NCBI GenBank assembly: GCA_033239125.1
Contig: BSWB01000001.1
Location: forward strand, 137,932,981-137,996,980
Origin: Fagopyrum homotropicum
Lineage: Eukaryota > Streptophyta > Magnoliopsida > Caryophyllales > Polygonaceae
DNA: 64,000 nucleotides
Direction: 5' to 3'
Below are positions 21,813 to 33,000 of the stretch, in pieces. The notes beneath the pieces are model-generated. The model worked only from the letters and a program-made list of their open reading frames with translations, made no database searches and was not told where the DNA came from. The position numbers and the translations under genes were made by a program. Within the stretch, counting starts at the first letter, position 1. Every line of letters starts with the position of its first letter.

Positions 21813-22610
21813 CACAACTCAATATTCTTTATTAAATTGGATTTTTTTTCTTCTGAATTTCATGTTAAATGAGGGCATTTATACAAATAAGTACATATAT
21901 ACTTATGCATGTAAATTTGTAAAATGGGTAATTCAACAAGAAACTTACGAGGAAACCGCAACAATGACTACAAACGGAAAGAATTTTGCTGGTTTGTGCA
22001 ACGGTGTGTCGGTGTAGATCGACCGGAATGTAATTTTATTTTACTGTCCAAACCATTAGCACCTCCACAAACTAATGGTTCATGAACTGGACCATAATGA
22101 TTTAGTCTAGTATGTTCCAAGTGAAAATGATCTATTTTTTAGTTTTTGTTTGAAAAAAAGTTCTATGTGGGTTCAATAGTCCGATTTAAATCCGGACCAA
22201 ACCTTATTCAATTTCTTTTAAAAAATAGTGAAAAGGGTAAACGATCCAGGTAAGGATCTTCACAATAACAATCCGAGACTAGCCCTAAATTTTTGATTTT
22301 GTTTCTGATCAAGTTCAGATCTGAACAAACCTAGAATTAGGTAGGGATGAGGATTTTCCGATGGGACAAAACGTGATAAAAATTAAAAAAATGATGAATT
22401 TCATTCCTCCATGTAGGTACGGGACAAGCAGGGTTTTTAAACGGGACGAAGACGAATAGGGTATTGTCTGTTTCATTAACACCGAAAACCATTATCCAAT
22501 GAAAAATCTAATCAATTAAATCCCAAATAAATCTTTAATTTGTAAGTTTCAAATATGCCTAAAGCTTGAGGGAGAAAAAAAAATTAAAATATGAAATTTC
22601 CAACCACTTA
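21813..22610. other. Intergenic spacer
   Basis: No coding sequence recognised. The 79-residue frame at 21778-22017 has no recognisable features. Confidence 0.45.
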
Positions 22611-23060
22611 GAGATTGTTTATTTGCATATTGTTTTTTTTTTTTTGGTTTATATTCTAAATGTGTTTACGTGGGTTTATAGTTTATTTTCGAGTTTATTT
22701 CTCAATGGGTTTATATGAATAAATCAGATAAGGTTGTTTACTTTGAGTTTATTTTGGGGTTTATTTTACTTCAAGATACACTTACGCCGCTAAAAAAAAT
22801 CATAGAATAACGATAAATACTCAAGGATGAACAAGGAATATCATGATGAAAAAGCACAATACCAAAATCAGGTATAAACAAAAATAAACCCATCCCAAGT
22901 AAAAATAACTTTGGTCTGAGAAGTTTATATTTTAGTGATTAATGAACCCAAATAAACCAGTAAAGAAACAAATCTATCTCCAAATAAACCCCTAAAAAAA
23001 TTGAAAAATAAATTTATAAACTAAATGAAACACATATATACTCCAAATAAATATACACTT
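22611..23060. repeat. Foldback element built on AATAAACCC / GGGTTTATT
   Basis: The left half (22620-22770) repeats GGGTTTAT/GAGTTTATTT words. The right half (22860-23055) repeats the complement AATAAACCC/AAATAAACC. The halves form a long imperfect inverted repeat of about 440 bp centred near 22820. No ORF, and no clear terminal duplication. Confidence 0.5.
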
Positions 23061-24110
23061 AATAAAATTCAGAATTGTCATATCTCCCCTTGACAAAAAT
23101 GTTATCCTAAAACCTTAGATGACGCCACTAAAGACAATGCCACAACTACATATCCAAAGTGAATATTGTTGCCCAATTTGAAAATCTTAAACCTATCATA
23201 TAAGCAAAACGTAGTAAACATATGTACTGCTTTGAGGTAGCTTTGCAAGAATGTTTAATTATCACTGAGTGAATCCATCAGCCCAATATTGTTAAGCTAG
23301 CCCAACAAGAGTTAACCCAAAAGATAAGCGAGTATAGTGCAGTAAAATCCACCAGCTGATAAATCAAATGGATTTTTTCTACTCATATTGAGCCATGCAG
23401 GACCGTTATACGAACCGAGCATTGGTATGCAAGCTGAGTTGAACCTGGTTTATAAACAAACTTTAAAACGTGTTCGTATATTGGCTTGCTTCAAGATAAT
23501 ATAACAACCTTTTAATATTATTCTAGCAGAACGAGTCAAACTTTACATGTTTATGCCATGCCGTGCAGGGTCTAAGTTGTCCTGAAAATCTTTCTCTTGA
23601 TCGTACTGTATCCAAAGGTTTAGGGTCGGGTCTGTTGGGCTCAGGTTCAGAGTTCAGACTGGTCATTGCGAATCTAATTAGTGTTTATGATAAATTACAT
23701 GTTTTCAAGGTATTTGGACTTAGGTTTGTATGGGTTGGATCAGATTTGGTCATTGAGTTCTGATTCACATATGGAAACTTGTAATGTTAATGAAAGAATA
23801 ACTAAAAAGGTAGTCGATTTGGTCATTGAGGATCGATGGTTCATTTAATCTCCTTCAATAAATTGACCCAATAGCTTTAATAAGGTTTATTTGGTTGGTT
23901 TGATCTAATTTAAGCTTTCCATTTGTATTTGTCTCTCTTTTTTAATAAATTCGACTCAGTTTTTTATATTGTTTAGCTTTCTTTGCTCTGCTTTGTGTTT
24001 TGTATTGCTCGATTCTAATGCATCAAATTGTTGTGCCCATATTTTGATTAGTTATGTTTCGATATTTGTTGTTTGTGTTTTCACTTTATTGATTTGATTA
24101 GTTTTTCATT
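23061..24110. other. Intergenic spacer
   Basis: No gene recognised. The 66-residue frame at 23563-23763 is GGGT/TTCAG-rich and looks non-coding. Confidence 0.45.
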
Positions 24111-24111
24111 C

Positions 24112-24880
24112 TCCATTGTTGACAGTGAGATATTTTTTCAACATTATCATGTTAAGTATCAAACTATGATATTTTTGATATTGTCAACCACATTTCCATT
24201 TGAAAGGTTATGGTTTTTGTATCAACTTTAACCAATAAATATTTGTCTTTATCAACAACTTAATTAATCATCACATTTTTTTTATTTATGTTGACAATAT
24301 CTTAGTCACTGAAGAGGTCTTTTTGTTGTCAACAAGACATTTATCAACACTAAATTTTGCGTAGTTGTCAACAACATATTAAAAACATAAATTATGTTTA
24401 AATATGTTTTTGGCTATAACATTATATATGTAAATGATGTTTTTAACTGTATAAGTAGATTAATTAACAAATATTTTTTTGTCAACAAAACGTTAAATTA
24501 CAAAAAAGCTTTTCTAACTTGTCCACAACAATATTTAAATTAAAAAATTGTTGCATTCTTGCTATCAACAAAAACTTAAACATCAAAGTATAATTTTTTT
24601 AAATCTTTTTGACAACAAACACTTAACATTTAATTTGTGTTGTCAACAATTGATAAATTATTATTTTTATGTTTTTTTTCTTTGAACAATAATTTAAAGT
24701 TTTAATTATTTAATTTTTTTTTGTTATGAATAGTCCTCAAACCTTGTGTTATCAACAATACATTGATTAAGGGTAAGCTTTTGTTTTATTGTCCACAAAT
24801 AATTAAAACACAATTCAGTGTTTCTCTAATGTCAACAAATATGTAAATAATGTTTTTACCTATTCAAAAAATTATTAATC
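24112..24880. repeat. Cluster of TTGTCAACAA palindromes
   Basis: About 18 variants of TTGTCAACAA in about 760 bp, for example near 24116, 24180, 24251, 24289, 24326, 24366, 24479, 24521, 24563, 24610, 24642, 24750, 24791, 24831 and 24871. Spacing is irregular (about 30-110 bp) and sequence between sites is not repeated, unlike an ordinary tandem array. The cluster ends where the broken gypsy gag begins. Confidence 0.7.
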
Positions 24881-25684
24881 AACAAAAAATTTGTTTTATG
24901 ATGGTTGTCATGATCATGCTCTTCATCACTCTCATATTGTCCAAATTGATTAATAAGTAACACCTTATTATTAGGACAATCTTTCTTATAACAACCTCAA
25001 CCTTGACATTTAAAGTATACAATATCTGTAGAGTTAGAAGTGCTCTCTTTAGGATCCTTTGAAGGCTCATTGAAAAGACGAGATGCTGATTGTTGGGGCG
25101 GGGTTTTCGAAGATCCTTGGTTGACATTCTAGCCTTTGTTCTCAGCTTTGTGGAAACCTCGGGCGAGATTGTTACTAGTTGGCCGATATTTTCTATGACT
25201 TCCACGATTCGTCTCCATGGTTCCGTCCTTTGAGCTTCATTTCCACCCTTATGGCCAAATGCAACAAGTTAGTCATAGTAGCATAAGAATATAAGTCAAA
25301 TTCATTAGCTAAGGATGGATGCAAAATTCTTAAAAATGGAGCCATAGTAGACTCCTCATCCTCTAATATATTGGATTTTGCCATTGCCATTCGCATGGTT
25401 GCGTGAACTTCTTCTACACTCCTAGAACCTTGCTTGAGGTTCTCCAATCTTTGTCTTACTTCCCTAGCATAATATGGAGTCACGAATCTTGCTCTCATTA
25501 TGCCTTCATTTGCTCTCAAGTGTTGTTATTCGGATCTAGCATTCTTCTTCTTTCTTTGATAAGATAATCCCACCACACTAGGGCATAACCTTGGATATCC
25601 AACACAACAACTTGGATCTTTCTTTGCTCACTAAAGTTATGACAAGAAAAATTTTGTTCAAGTTTAGTCTCCCATTCCATGTAA
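24850..25684 (-). pseudogene. Gypsy gag, C-terminal half (split by solo LTR copy C)
   Basis: The minus strand encodes the second part of a Ty3/gypsy Gag. Read from 25684 downwards: YMEWETKLEQ and VVVLDIQGYALVWWDYL (to about 25545), a disrupted segment with stops, RARFVTPYYAREVRQRLENLKQGSRSVEE...MRMAMAKSN (25500-25370), then a zinc knuckle (about 25010-24965). That knuckle contains a stop and a Tyr in place of the expected His. The acidic tail fades out near 24850. Pol is absent. The N-terminal half lies beyond the inserted LTR, at 27839-28330. Multiple stops and frame changes show it is dead. Confidence 0.8.
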
Positions 25685-27843
25685 TGTAATGGCTAGGATT
25701 TCCGAATTCTAATTAATGTTGATTACTTAATCAGTGATAGTAATTGACATATAACTCGCGAAGATTGCGTAAGTGTTGAGTATAAGTCCCACCGTTATGT
25801 TCCTAGCGTAATTTTGGGCTTATGGTGGAATTTTCACTTTTTCCCCTAGGTAATTATTTTTACCCTCCGGTATTATTTGGAGCATTTGGGAGCTCCAATT
25901 AATAAAAATGCAGTTGAGAGAAATGATCAGGACATCGGACATGTCCTAGATATGAAATAACATGGAAAAGCAAAACGGCCAAAATAATCGTTATTTCGTT
26001 TCTTAACGGCTAAGAAAGATAGCTTAGGAATACACGTTTTCCGAGACAATTGTGGAATAATTATCCCTACAATATTCAAGATTTATTGTTCCAATTTCGA
26101 GAAGTTTGGAGAAGGGGGTTCAACCCTCCATGAGATCGGTTAAAGGATAATTATCGACTTCGCTAAAGGATAATTATCGACTTCACTATAAATAGCGGAA
26201 AATCGTTTATTAATTCATTTCCTTTCAAGCTTCCTCGTAAAAGCTCAAATTTCTCTCAAACTTCAAACTCAGATCTACTCTCCGTTTCTAATCCGATTTC
26301 AATTCCTTTTGAGTTTTTGGATTCCTCTTTTCATTCTCTTCATATCGGTACCGAGTTTCTGCATTTCCAAGCAGATGAAGACCTGGTCGAGCATATGTGT
26401 CACCAAGACGGTTCCGTTGCTCAAATTCCGGTGAATTTGATGTTGTACATGCGTAGCCTGCGTCGTTGTGATTCCGAATCTTCTTTCAGATCGTCAATCG
26501 GGTTAGTAACGAATAAGTTATGAATTTATTCGTTTTCCGTACTGCGATTTGGCCTAAATTGACCTTAGGCTTTTCAAAGTGGATGATTAGAAATTCCATT
26601 ATGATCATTATATTATTTTGGTGTTTATGGGTTGTTTGTTTGATGAAATCTGATGACAGATGGGTTTAGAAATGGCCTGCGGGCAAAATGTTATTATGGT
26701 GAAATTTAATTAATTAATTAAAGGTTAATTAATTAAATTAGGATTAAATTTGAGATTGAGGAATACTGATTAGATGCATGCTAGGTGTCAGAATGAGTTG
26801 AGGATCATGATGATGTTATGGATATCGGTTATGACTTTAAGGTTTAGTATGTGTACGAGTATGATGAGATGTTATGTTGAGGATATGCCTTATGCATTTA
26901 TGAATGTGTTGAGGATCTGAGGTTTAGATTTGAGATATAGGTTGGTTGTGGTTAGTGAGACGAGTCTCCTAACCTTTGCAGTATGTGATTGTGTGTGCCT
27001 TGCTATTGCAGGCGTTGATTACTTCCCCAAGGGGAAGCTGTGACGTGGTACATGTTACGAGTATATCAGGTAAGTCCATAGGACTTACTTAGCGTGCAGT
27101 TGTGGATTGTATGATTGTGATGGCTGTGTGTGTTCATATGATTGTGCATTTATAACCTAAACCGGACTAGGATGACCATTTATTACATTTATTTGGCCCA
27201 AGTGTATTATAACGGGCGGTAACCACTGGTCTCTTCCTACTGGTTAGGAGGAGGTGCCTGGAAGCCAGTAACATAGGGGGGACGAGTGACGATCACCCCC
27301 AATGCAAACCCCTGTGCTAACGGGGAAAGGGACGAGGTTCTTTAGGTTCCTCGTGTTACAAAAGAAGTTGAGTTAGTAATGGAATAACGTAATGAAAGAT
27401 AATAAATGAATGTGTGTGGCATTGCATGTATGAGATGTTGACGTGTGGTTGTGCTATTACCTTCATGCTTTTCATTGCTGTAGCTAACGGATTCTTACCG
27501 TGTTGTAGATGATCTGTAGGTTAAGAAGACTACAGGGTGAGACAACCTGATTTACTACTTCGATGAGACAGATGGTGTGGCCAGCCGATGACTTCTGTAC
27601 ATTAGGATGCGCGGGATATGAGATCTTTGTATCAGATGTTGTGGTTTGATGTTTTGTACTCGGCTCTGAGTTTGTAAACTCTTTTGATGTATCATATACA
27701 GCTTTTATGTATTTGGTTTTAATCTACCTGTGCCTTGTTGTAAGATTCAGTGAACTTGTTGTCAGGCTAGGGTCAGGATCCATTGTGAGATCCTAGCCCA
27801 ATGTGACACTCCAAGTCCCGTGGATTTGGGGTGTTACATGTAA
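25680..27843 (+). mobile_element. Family A solo LTR, copy C, with TGTAA duplication
   Basis: 2154 bp (25685-27838), from TGTAATGGCTAGG to GGGGTGTTACA, flanked by perfect TGTAA (25680-25684 and 27839-27843). The pre-insertion site lies within a gypsy gag frame, which resumes exactly when the LTR and one TGTAA are removed. A TATAAATA box (about 26187) follows two direct copies of AAAGGATAATTATCGACTTC (about 26145-26183). Transcription therefore probably starts near 26215 on the plus strand. The hairpin GTAAGTCCATAGGACTTAC is at 27070-27088. There is no PBS, PPT or coding region. Confidence 0.93.
26185..26195 (+). promoter_or_regulatory. TATA box of family A LTR copy C
   Basis: CACTATAAATAGCGG gives a canonical TATAAATA about 500 bp inside the LTR. 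It is preceded by a duplicated 20-bp block (about 26145-26183). It marks the U3/R boundary and fixes the LTR as plus-oriented. Confidence 0.65.
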
Positions 27844-28330
27844 ACATCCAGATCGCATTTTCTTCAAAACTTGGAATCTTGACCTTTACTTTGTCAATTC
27901 CATCATGATCACGGGGAGGTTGAAACATCTCATAATCTCGTCCTCTCCAAGGACGATGATGCCGTCTATGATATTCTCTCCACATGCCCTCTTCGTCTTT
28001 TTCTTTGTTTTGTTGAAAATCATTAACAAAATGCGGAAATTTAGGTGTATTGAAAAGAGGATTTGAATAATTCATATCTGGGCCTTGAGGGTCTCTTTGA
28101 GATAATTCCGGGGTTGGGGTATTGATGGGTTTCTTATAACTTTCACCCTCGTCAATAGAAAATCTTAGCTGAAATCTCGGCTGCACAGGGGCGAGATTTG
28201 TTCTCTGGGGCGAGTTTCCAATTTCTCCATCCTTTCAGCCAATTTTGAAACTATAGCCATTAATTTTTTCAAAACGTCATCTGTCTTTAGACTCGTTGGG
28301 TCACCCGTTTGTGAACCTCTGGATTGTTAA
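27839..28330 (-). pseudogene. Gypsy gag, N-terminal half
   Basis: On the minus strand: an N-terminal stretch with a coiled-coil-like KKLMAIVSKLAERMEKLE segment (about 28270-28205), a polar linker with QRDPQGPDMN (about 28100), a basic YHRRHHRPWRGRDYE region, and DKVKVKIPSFEENAIWMF ending at the LTR junction. The last phrase corresponds to the usual I.KVK.KIP.F.G..DP..Y.EWE start of the gypsy gag core, with a frame change just before the junction. The words AATCTCGG and GGGCGAGATT recur here (about 28163-28220). Confidence 0.7.
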
Positions 28331-29740
28331 ACATCCTACACAATCACATAAAGTAACAACAAACTTTTGAAGTTAGTTAAAACGAGGGTTCCTTACTTGT
28401 TTTCTCTCGCACTCACACTCTGGTGTGATATCTCAAGCTAATTTGATGTAACTTCCTTGGATGGATTAATACTACTTTACAAATCGGTGACTAGCTTCAA
28501 CTAGAACTCCTTGGAGAACTTATATAGTCAGCTTGGATTGGAAGAAGGTTCTTATGCTGGAAGATAGTCAAGGTAAATCTGCTGGAAGTCTCCTCACACA
28601 ATTGACACAAAGTGGAAAGAATATTGCAAGTAGACACGACTAGTATGATAGAAAGTATAGGTACTAACTAACATACCAAAGAAATAGACTCGATGTGTTT
28701 AGGTAGAAAGAGACACAAAATAAGCACACAAGAGATTAAGAAGAGAGTTGTTACGTACCTTAAACTTATGCAATTAGAAAGAGAGATAGCCGGTTAGGTT
28801 TAATCTCAACAAAAGGAAATCTCAATCTAAATACTTAAACCTCGGGCGAGATATCTCAAAAGATAGTGTTTTTGGCTTTGAACTAGATCAAGGATGGTAT
28901 AAAACTTCTTCTCTGGATCTCCTCTTGAACAAGGTGCACTTGAATTTATTAGATTAAGCCTCAAAATTTTCTCAAAAAATTTGCAACAGTAGTGAATTCG
29001 GGTGAAAATCTCGGCCGGGATTTTCAGTATCGGGCCGAGATTGTCGAATCGTCGATGAATGAACGACAATCAATAAATATGCTTTGGGATATACTCCTCC
29101 TTTGTTGCCTTGATGATCCATTCTCAGTTGGATCGCGACAACTCTTGCTCAAAAGGCTATCCTCAACTTGTAGGGATGACTTGATGATGAGAAATGGCGG
29201 TGAAAATACGGTTAAAAAAATTTTGGGCCTGACCTTTTTGTGGAGTTATGAGAATTAAGAGGGGATATCGAATAGATGAATTGCTAGTCGGGAAAAGGGC
29301 CGAATTGTATGTATATATAGGTGTGGTGGATATTATGTTAGGATTTAAAAGATATGATAAGATCTCACCTACGAGATAAGATCTCAACAATAAAATATCT
29401 TGTAAATATCCTTCTCCTTAAATATAGCAGCTGGATATAATCAGAATTGACTCAAATCTAATATAGGATCTCGTTGGAAAAGGGAGAGAATCACGAAACT
29501 TGTTTAACGCAAAAATCTTGGGTGTAAGGTTTAGAAACCGTGGACGAGATTTCTAGCTTAGGTTGGTTGGCTTGTGTTTAGGCTATGGCGTTTTTCTCTT
29601 CTCCAATAAACACAAGCCAAAGCACATTAAGCTCAAATAATCTCACAAAAGATGAAAACTATAAAAGACTTGATTTCTATATGACTCAAATAAAAATACT
29701 CAACCTTCATTGGATGGCTGAGTTGAACTTTATCGATTAG
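28331..29740 (-). mobile_element. Gypsy 5' leader with repeated ATCTCGG/CCGAGAT words
   Basis: Non-coding sequence between the primer-binding site and gag of the minus-oriented gypsy element. Copies of the word ATCTCGG or its complement lie at about 28843 (CCTCGGGCGAGAT), about 29007-29045 (two near-palindromic sites 20 bp apart) and about 29540. No ORF supported. Confidence 0.5.
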
Positions 29741-29753
29741 CTCTAATACCACT
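29741..29753 (-). other. Primer-binding site of the gypsy element
   Basis: The minus strand reads TGGTATTAGAGC, one change from the common plant PBS TGGTATCAGAGC complementary to initiator tRNA-Met. It lies just inside the LTR that starts (plus-strand view) TGATGCGAG at 29754. Confidence 0.65.
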
Positions 29754-30528
29754 TGATGCGAGATTGATGCCGTATTTTCCTGATCTTGATTGAAGTCCAC
29801 GAAACTGGAAACAGAAGCAAATCTTGGGCGGGATTTGTATGGTAATGCTGAGATTTGTGAAAACTCAAACACACAACAACGTGAATTGATGGAATGATAA
29901 TGGATAGATAAGAAGTGATACTATCGATTAAAATATGGAAAATATAGGAAGACTTATTGTTAGACTTGCAAGGAACCTTGACCAATTGGATCAAAACCCT
30001 CAACAAAGAAATACATTAATCCATCCATTTTCAACCTTAAACAAACTTTCTAAATAAGACAAGCACAAGGAGAGACTAGTTTGACTAGTAGCATCAATCT
30101 TTAGTAAGATTAAAAAACACATGAACAACCTAGTAAGGACTCACAACTATTCAATCAAAAGATCTTTTTTTGATTGAATTAAAATGAATAAAACAAAACT
30201 TCATAAACAAAGCAACGAGTATCTCACAATATTGTAGAAATAAAAATCTATCAAAGCTACCTATGAATCTCGTCCTTTAAGACTATTTATAGGAGACATT
30301 CCTCTAAAAAAGATAAAATAAAAGAAATAAAAAAATAATCATAAAAGATAGGATCAACACCAAAAGATATATCTTTAGAATATTTAAAGCTTTGAAGGTA
30401 TTAAAGATAAAATATCTAACAACTAACAAGATCTCGACTGGATCTTTGTAGACCTCGACAGAAGGAAATCTCAACTGGAATCTCGGGTGTGATTTTGACT
30501 GGATTGCTCAAATCTTGATCTAGCCACA
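29754..30528 (-). mobile_element. Probable 5' LTR of the gypsy element
   Basis: The plus-strand view runs from TGATGCGAGATTGATGCC to about ...GATCTAGCCACA. The inner boundary is set by the adjoining primer site. The outer boundary near 30528 is a guess from a CA end. A minus-strand TATAAATAG box lies at about 30281-30289. CTCGG-type words recur at about 29821 and 30433-30490. The matching 3' LTR was not found. Confidence 0.5.
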
Positions 30529-30749
30529 TTTTTTGGTTCCTCGATCATCTTCAATTAATTGTAGCTTCTCCTCTTGGATTCTTCTTGCTCGAGATATAGT
30601 GATTGGTCCTTGTATACTTGATGTTGAGGATGATCCCTCATCAGTTATCCATTCAAGAAGTTATCTAGACATTCAAAATGAATACTTATACTCCGCAGGA
30701 GATATATATGTTGACATCGCCTTGAAAAGTGTTTCTACCTATGATGCAT

Positions 30750-31606
30750 GGACACTGATACGGGAAACAGACACGGCAAGAAACGGGGAAGCGACAATCT
30801 TCAAAAGTGCAGGAAACGGGAACACGGCGAGTAAAACAAATAATATACCCTTTTAAAGATAATGAAATTTAGAATTCCTATATCATAACGAGATACATAT
30901 ATATGAAAAAATCAATGATATATGAGTAAATAAAAATATTAACATAACAAAATAATCGAAACAAAAGCTGAGAAACAATCATTTTTCAATCTTACAAATA
31001 TAGAAATTAACATATTTAGTCTTATAATATGAAATAAACATACTTAGTATCAAAACTGAAGAATGAACCATTCATTTTGCAGATTAACAACAACCGAACA
31101 ACATGATCAACCAAGGAAAAAAATAATAAATATTTGTTAATTATAAGAAGTGAAAGAATGAGAATAACACACAACATTAAACAAAGAAAGATTACACAAT
31201 AAATTATTAATCAAAGATTCAAATCAATTTATGAAACTATAAGAAAAATGGAGAGAAGAGTCGGCCGACAGAAAAACATTTCAACATTATAGCCGAAGAA
31301 GAAGATCGGTGCCCTACTTTCGGCAACCACAATCTCGTAGGTGGCCATGTGGGCTAGGTTTAGTCGGATAAAAATGGGAGAGAAGAAAAAATATTATGGT
31401 AAATTAGTGTTTCTTTATGTTTTTTTTTAAAAAATAATTTCTTTTTTTTCTAGCCTTAAAAAAAGGTAAACTTTCGTTGATTGTGTCTTGACCGGACAAA
31501 ATCAGCGTCCTCGCTGTGTCTTGACCGTTTCCGGTCATATTTGACCATGTCCGAGCCGTGTCCTGTTGTGTCCCCGTGTCCGACACGGCAGGACACGGGA
31601 CACACC
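30750..31606. mobile_element. Putative DNA element with GACACGG-rich ends
   Basis: The left end (GACACTGATACGGGAAACAGACACGG, split here as GACACTGATACGG and AAACAGACACGG, 30751-30776) and right end (CCGTGTCC...GGACACGGGACACACC, 31574-31606) are complementary in word content. They bracket an AT-rich core. Long terminal repeats of this type suggest a Mutator-like element. No target duplication or transposase was seen. Confidence 0.35.
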
Positions 31607-32016
31607 ACATTTTTCAATCAACACCTTGAAGAACGTATAACAAAGGAAGATTCAGATCTCGACTATCACATGTTGTAGGAAACATTCCAATAACTACCAC
31701 AACTCATACAAACATACATCCAACATATATAAACAATTCAACATCATAGATTAATGCGATTGAGCTGTCCATTACCTAGAAAACATGATAATTAATCAAA
31801 CATATATGAACAAAACTTAAATGCTTTATTAAAGACTCGAAAATGAGCTAGTCAATTGGTGTAGTGTAGTAGGGCCGATCGACCTTAGAGGCAGACATTG
31901 GCAGCTTAAACTCGTAAATTGCAGAAAGAAAGATAATAAAACTAATGGCCGAAAGCCTTATTTATATAGAGATAAATTAATCTAACTCCCTAAGATCATA
32001 TGTATAATAAGATAAG
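31607..32016. other. AT-rich spacer
   Basis: Nothing recognised. It ends in the ATAAG target of K copy 1. Confidence 0.45.
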
Positions 32017-32345
32017 TGATGACGTGATTTATGACACTAGTTTAGGCACTCTTTCAGGTAGTTTTTCCTTTCATTCATGCATGGTCTTGCCTATGTTCGG
32101 GACGTTTACGCTTAATTGAGTCATTTTGTCGGAATAGACGTCTATACGAGCATTTGTCGGTTTTGAAGGAATTTTGTGGAGCTTTCATGCATTATTGATC
32201 ACATCCGAGGATCAAGCCTCGCGGCGACCCGAATTCAAGGTTCCAATGAAGCAAGCCTGCAAAAAAGAAGAAGAAATTGACCTTAGTTGGTGCGAGCCAT
32301 GCACCGGATCTTGGTTAGCCATGATCCGGGCTGGATCTTCTTTTT

Positions 32346-32399
32346 CTCGGTCCAACCCTCACCCATCTCGGCCGAGATGCTTTCTGAAGGGACCGAGAT
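32346..32399. promoter_or_regulatory. K copy 1, keyword cluster 1 (ATCTCGG)
   Basis: Half-site CTCGG (32346-32350), 14-bp palindrome ATCTCGGCCGAGAT (32365-32378) and inverted half-site CCGAGAT (32393-32399). Both half-sites lie 21 bp from the palindrome centre, which is 354.5 bp from the LTR start. Confidence 0.75.
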
Positions 32400-32943
32400 C
32401 ACCATTTGGACCACCACAACACTTGGCACACATCTTCTAGCCCACGACCTTTGGCTCCCATGATGAATGGGAGGTGTTGTATTGTAACACACACACACAC
32501 TTTTTGCAAGGACACTTCCATTACCTCTCATTCGTTCTTGTTGGGCAAGTTCCATAGTGGGGAAGAGGAAGAAAATACCCTCATTGAAGTTGAAGAAGAA
32601 GAACACACATCCTTAGAACTTAGAGTGAGTTTGAGTGACTTTGTAGTGAGAATATTTGTAAGAGATTGTTGATCTCATTTTGAATCTACTCTTGGAGATT
32701 GTAAGCTTGTTTTGAACTCTTTATTTAGATTTTTTCTTGCTTTATATTGCTTCATTTCTCTTCATCTAGCTATGGCATGCATGTATGTTGATGTGATGCT
32801 GAATGAACTTGAGATGATTGTTGTTGGCTAAGTAACATGAGATTCTAGGGAGATGGATGAAAGGTTATGGCTAGGATGATAATAGATTGAACTTAGATGT
32901 ATCTTAGGATAGCTTGCTTGCTCGAAAACCTAGTCCGGTCCAT

Positions 32944-33000
32944 GATCTCGGCTTGTTCTTCATCCATTTTGGCCGAGATGACTATGATCCACCCGAGATT
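32944..33000. promoter_or_regulatory. K copy 1, keyword cluster 2 (ATCTCGG)
   Basis: Half-site ATCTCGG (32945-32951), central ATTTTGGCCGAGAT (32966-32979; the left arm differs from the palindrome by two C-to-T changes) and CCGAGAT (32993-32999). Spacing is 21 and 20 bp. The centre is 955.5 bp from the LTR start. Confidence 0.75.

Noticed and set aside
30533..30856. 107-residue plus-strand ORF next to the gypsy LTR
   Set aside because: No family features. It crosses the start of the GACACGG-rich element and is probably fortuitous.
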